Shown here: one piece after another, positions 15,808-18,904 of the stretch
Layout of the letters: each line of letters starts with the position of its first letter
Position numbering within the stretch: position 1 is the first letter of the stretch
Notes under the pieces: model-generated
Told to the model about the DNA's origin: nothing
Database searches by the model: none
What the model saw: the letters and a program-made list of their open reading frames with translations, nothing else
Origin: Baffinella frigidus
Lineage: Eukaryota; Cryptophyceae; Cryptomonadales; Baffinellaceae
NCBI GenBank assembly: GCA_026770585.1
Contig: MU647077.1
Location: 49,601-68,504, forward strand
Length of the DNA stretch: 18,904 bases
Reading direction: 5' to 3'
Made by a program: the position numbers and the translations under genes

Positions 15808-16016
15808 CCACTCGAGGCTAGCAGTGTGACTATTTTAAAACAGGGATTCGTTTACAAGTGAAGAAAAAAAAGGTGTCTGGTAATTTTCACATACATGGGG
15901 GCGTTTGGTCACGTTGCGGCCGGAATTCCGCCCGCAACGTGTCCACACCTGCCCGTGACTGGTACTAAATCTAACAACCCCGCATTTAAAATAGTCTTCT
16001 AGCCTCGAGTGGACAC
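15808..16016. repeat. Long fold-back, ends CCACTCGAGGCTAG
   Basis: CCACTCGAGGCTAGCAGTGT and GACTATTTTAAA on the left pair with TTTAAAATAGTC and CTAGCCTCGAGTGG on the right. The centre has a near-palindrome CGTTGCGGCCGGAATTCCGC then CCGCAACG at about 15912-15939. The stretches between outer and inner arms pair poorly. No K core is present. Confidence 0.8.
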
Positions 16017-16379
16017 TCCGCGCGGTGCCTAATGCAGCTGGACAGTGCACGCAGGCTGTATATGATGTATTTGTTAAGGACCGTTGAGCCTATCAACCGT
16101 GTGTGTGGAGACAGACCCTAGATGCGTGTGTCAGACACAGCCTGGGTGGGGGGTGCACACATGGCGTCAGGGCCTGTCAGTGGTGCCACGCTGCAGTACC
16201 TTGATGAATCATCAGTGAATCTGTTGATCACGGTGTATGTTTGTGCGGCGTTAAGTGTACGGCCCGACGTGAGAAGATGCATAAAGACTTTCCTGGTTGG
16301 GCGGCTGGCAGGGCTGCCACCCTGATGTTCTTCTGCCTCTACGTCACGGTCCTCTTCTCTCACCGCCAGGTTCGCACCT

Positions 16380-16519
16380 TTATCCGGGGAAACCTATTTT
16401 TCTTTAGTTTGAGGTCAACGAAAATTACTACACGGTTCGTTTTTATTAGTAATATTCAAGCATTTATGTAGTAATTTTCCTTGCCATCAAACCAAAGAAG
16501 AATATATTTCCCCGGATAA
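16380..16519. repeat. K fold-back copy F with 10-bp flanking direct repeat
   Basis: The ends TTATCCGGGGAAA and TTTCCCCGGATAA are exact 13-bp complements. Immediately outside, GTTCGCACCT is present on both sides (16370-16379 and 16520-16529), as expected for a target duplication. The core CAACGAAAATTACTACAC at about 16419-16436 pairs with GTAGTAATTTTCCTTG near 16469-16484. The loop TTATTAGTAATATTCAAGCA is the complement of the loop in copies A and C, so the insert is flipped relative to them. Confidence 0.9.
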
Positions 16520-16534
16520 GTTCGCACCTCCTCG

Positions 16535-16666
16535 CTCTGCCTCACCTGGGTTGACCGACTATTCTCAAGTTGACGTTCTGGGTTTGCGGTACAAACCCGT
16601 CGACTTTCGAGCGGAAACGAGCCCGGGCTCACAAAATTGGTGAGTCCGAATCAGACTGAGCTAGAC
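16535..16666 (+). repeat. W family copy 3
   Basis: CTCTGCCTCACCTGGGTTGA, CTATTCTCAAGTTGACGTTC, TACAAACCCGTCGACTTTCG and CACAAAATTGGTGAGTCCG follow in the reverse-complement order of copy 2; it ends CAGACTGAGCTAGAC. It lies next to K copy F. Confidence 0.8.
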
Positions 16667-16687
16667 CTCCCGCCATCTTCTACCCCA

Positions 16688-16836
16688 CGCAGCGGACTAC
16701 AAAGGGATTTCGGGGAACCCCCATAATGGATCATTCTTAGGACCCAACAGTGTCGGGGGCATAGGGTTGCTCCTGCGGATATCCTAACCGACGCTCGTTC
16801 AGAATCGGTCAGAAAATCCCTTCGTAGCCCGCGGTG
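16688..16836. repeat. Inverted-repeat element, ends GGACTACAAAGGGATTT
   Basis: GCAGCGGACTACAAAGGGAT at the left pairs with ATCCCTTCGTAGCCCGCGG at the right, with a few mismatches over about 22 bp. The right end plus the preceding TATCCTAACCGA phrase recurs alone at about 12331-12384. Confidence 0.65.
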
Positions 16837-16980
16837 TGGACTGTCTGAGTCAATCTGGTCTCGTCAAAACGAGGAGTCCGCAGGTTGATTTCCCGTGTGT
16901 GGTGTACACCTCGCCCGGCCCTCTTCTCTCCCCTCGTGTATGCACTAGAGTACACCCACTCGAGTGACCAAGACTCCTAA

Positions 16981-17213
16981 CCCCCCCCCCCGCCTGCCTA
17001 ATGGCTAAACCCCAACCCCTAATACCTAAACCCTAAACCCCAAACCCCAAACCCCAAACCCTAGACCCGAAACCCTAGACCCTAAACCCTAAACCCTAAA
17101 CCCTAAACCCTAAACCCTAAACCCTAAACCCCAAACCCCAAACCCCAAACCCCAAACCGCAAACCATAAACCCTACACCCTGAACCCTTAACCCCAAACC
17201 CTCAACCAAAACA
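16981..17213. repeat. Telomere-like array, CCCTAAA/CCCCAAA
   Basis: An 11-C run at 16981-16991 is followed from about 17006 by CCCTAAA and CCCCAAA units, among the least degenerate in the window at 17080-17130. Confidence 0.9.
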
Positions 17214-17317
17214 GATCCTCGATGCGTACACGGTAGAGTCATCGCTCCTCCGAATGTTGCTGCGGCAACTTCCGACGCCGGGGCAGGGGGGCGGGTACCT
17301 TAACAGGCGCGTGCCAA

Positions 17318-17640
17318 CCCCGAAACCCCACACCCTAAACTCTAGACTCCAAACCCTAAACGCTAAACTCCCTAAACTCTAAACCCTAAACACTCAACCC
17401 CAAACCCCAAACCCTAAATCCTGAAACCTCAAACCTCAATCCTAAAACCTAAACCCTAAACCATTCACCAATCACCATTCACCTTGATCCCCGAACCCTA
17501 AAACCTGAACCCTAAACTGCAAACCGAAATCCTAAATCTCAAAATTTTCACCCTTCACCCTTCACCCTTCACCCTTCACCCTTCACCCTTCACCCTTCAC
17601 CCTGATCCCTGAATCCTGAACCCTAAACCCTGCACCCTTC
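17318..17640. repeat. Telomere-like array with an internal TTCACCC block
   Basis: CCCTAAA-type units resume after about 105 bp of unrelated sequence (17214-17317, no gene seen). Eight exact TTCACCC units run at 17547-17602, a heptamer variant amplified on its own; ACCATTCACCAATC phrases near 17460-17482 look like its forerunners. Confidence 0.9.
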
Positions 17641-17769
17641 ACACTGACGCAGCCTCGGTGGGGGTGCATACATGACGGCCGTGTTGGCAGTACTAAAGTA
17701 TGGTGGCCGTGTTGGTGTTAGTAAGGGACTTTAGGCCCTGCGCTCGCTTTATGAGCAACCGGTTCTCTC

Positions 17770-17858
17770 TCGCTCTGCCTCGCTCGGGTTGACAGACTAT
17801 CCTGAAGTTGACAAGGCCGGGTGTGTGGTACAATCCCGTCAACTTTGGGAGTGATAAA
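17770..17858 (+). repeat. W family copy 4
   Basis: CGCTCTGCCTCGCTCGGGTT, GACTATCCTGAAGTTGAC and CAATCCCGTCAACTTTGGGA match copy 3 order; the far half is missing. A similar half-length copy is at 13577-13669. Confidence 0.7.
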
Positions 17859-18107
17859 CGTCTCTGTGTTTGCAGTGTTGGTAGTCGTAACGGTCCCTCG
17901 CTCTCTTTAGTTGGTAGTTATAGGAGGTGGAGTTAGAATCCATCCGGAAAATGCTCTCGTATGAGCGGCCGACACGGGGTACAGTAAGTGGCACAATGCG
18001 TCGAGCATGTGCGGCGCTGACGCTGGTTGTTTGGCAATAGATTATCAATCTCTCTGCAGCTGCTACGTGAGAGACGTTCGAGGACGTAGGCTTCAGCATT
18101 TAGGATG

Positions 18108-18147
18108 ACGTTTCAGGGTTTAGGGTGTAGGGTGTAGGGTTTATGGC
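18108..18147. repeat. Short TTTAGGG/GTAGGGT run
   Basis: Five or so G-rich heptamers (CAGGGTTTAGGGTGTAGGGT and on), oriented opposite to the arrays at 10190-17640 and like the array at 1-175. Confidence 0.8.
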
Positions 18148-18357
18148 ATACGGTACACATACGTGTCCATGTTGGAGTGACCTCTCTGCAGTGGGATCGG
18201 CGGACGTGCTGGTATTCTAGAGGCTACCCAACTGGTAAGTCAACTTTTTGCTTTACAAAAAGGGTCCCTCTAGGTATAAATAAACGGCTATCTCTCTCTC
18301 TCTCTCCATCTTTCTCTCTTGTTGGTACGTCTTTCTCGCACTCCTTCTCTGTCTCTT

Positions 18358-18490
18358 TCCACGAGCCTCTGCACTGGAGAGCTCAAGGCGACCCGAAAGC
18401 AAAAAATGCTTTTCCCGCAGATGCTTTCTACGGAAGGGCGTGTCTTTGGGCTATGTTGGGCGAAATTAAAACCTTAAGGACCTCGAGGAT
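18358..18490 (+). repeat. M family copy, plus strand, with head
   Basis: Starts CCACGAGCCTCTGCACTGGA, continues ACCCGAAAGCAAAAAATGCT and GGAAGGGCGTGTCTTTGGGC, and ends TTAAGGACCTCGAGG. It is preceded by CT-rich simple sequence (about 18288-18352). A second, tail-only copy is at about 18708-18755. Confidence 0.8.
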
Positions 18491-18493
18491 TTC

Positions 18494-18810
18494 GTAATGA
18501 TAAACACCTTGCAATGATAAACACCTATGAAATGGGATCGGCGCAACCGGCCACCCTCGTAATGATGAACACATATGCAGTGGGATCGGAAATGATAAAC
18601 ACTTATGCAGTGGGATCGGAAATGATAAGCACCTATGCAACGGGATCGGAAATGATAAACACCTATGCAGTGACAACACCTATGCAGTGGGATCGGCGCA
18701 ATGATAAGGCTATGTTGGGCGAAATTACAACCTAAAGGACCTAGAGGATCTCGTAATGATAAACGCCTCCCGCGCTATGCAGTGGGATCGGCGCAACCGG
18801 CACCCTCGAC
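18494..18810. repeat. 30-bp tandem repeat and scattered copies
   Basis: AATGATAAACACCTATGCAG plus TGGGATCGGA repeats with an exact 30-bp period at 18561, 18591, 18621 and 18651. Shorter or interrupted copies lie on both sides, some followed by CGCAACCGGCCACCCTCG (18540 and, without one C, 18791). The M tail at 18708 is embedded in it. Confidence 0.85.
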
Positions 18811-18882
18811 TCGTCCGACGAAGTCTACGATTGGATGGCCAATACCGTGAGCCACACCTAACCATACACCATACAACTTGCT

Positions 18883-18904
18883 CCCTACACCCTACACCCT
18901 ACAC
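18883..18904. repeat. CACCCTA run at the right end
   Basis: CCCTACACCCTACACCCTAC and on: three C-rich heptamers reaching the last base. This is the complement of the GTAGGGT type at the left end. Confidence 0.8.

Noticed and set aside
16241-16369. Possible exon with a membrane-like stretch (LMFFCLYVTVLF) ending CAG|GTTCGC
   Set aside because: Only one short segment, no supported acceptor or partner exon, and the GT belongs to the target duplication of K copy F. Kept only as context for that finding.

Overview
This is a gene-poor, repeat-dense piece of a eukaryotic nuclear genome. The signs are GT-AG introns, a three-exon (possibly four-exon) gene for a BET1-type SNARE, long degenerate arrays of CCCTAAA/TTTAGGG-type telomere-like heptamers, and many short inverted-repeat (fold-back) elements. 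No operon structure, rRNA, tRNA or CRISPR array is visible. TTTAGGG-type heptamers occur in green plants, most green algae and several other protist groups. Together with compact GC-rich exons this suggests a microalga or other protist, but I cannot name the lineage.

Layout. 1-2450: degenerate GTAGGGTG heptamers, a 153-bp direct duplication, a dispersed repeat called R here, and several fold-backs. 2550-4272: scattered exon-like segments on the minus strand, some tandemly triplicated, that may belong to one gene starting at 4272. 4582-5633 or 5689: the BET1-like gene on the plus strand, divergent from it. Its second intron holds a partial copy of exon 2, a CA-rich minisatellite and a fold-back element. 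5640-10180: simple repeats, a run of alternating hairpins (7403-8125), copies of a dispersed family (M) and a 221-bp tandem repeat. 10190-11359: a telomere-like array of about 1.17 kb. 11390-13000: nothing convincing as a gene. 13009-16836: M, W and fold-back copies around exon-like GC-rich segments at 13895-14029 and 14908-15400, the latter a three-exon partial gene of unknown function. 16981-18904: further telomere-like arrays, a TTCACCC array, a 30-bp tandem repeat, and a final CACCCTA run.

The most striking theme is a family of fold-backs (K). They share an inverted core, GCAACGAAAATTACTACAC, but sit inside longer palindromes whose arms largely differ from locus to locus while still pairing within each locus. 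One copy is flanked by a 10-bp direct repeat and has GT and AG positioned so that splicing would nearly restore the uninterrupted sequence. A second theme is tandem duplication of exon pieces near or inside three different genes.

Family names (K, M, R, V, W, X, Y, Z) are labels for this window only. All identifications come from reading the sequence; no database search was made.
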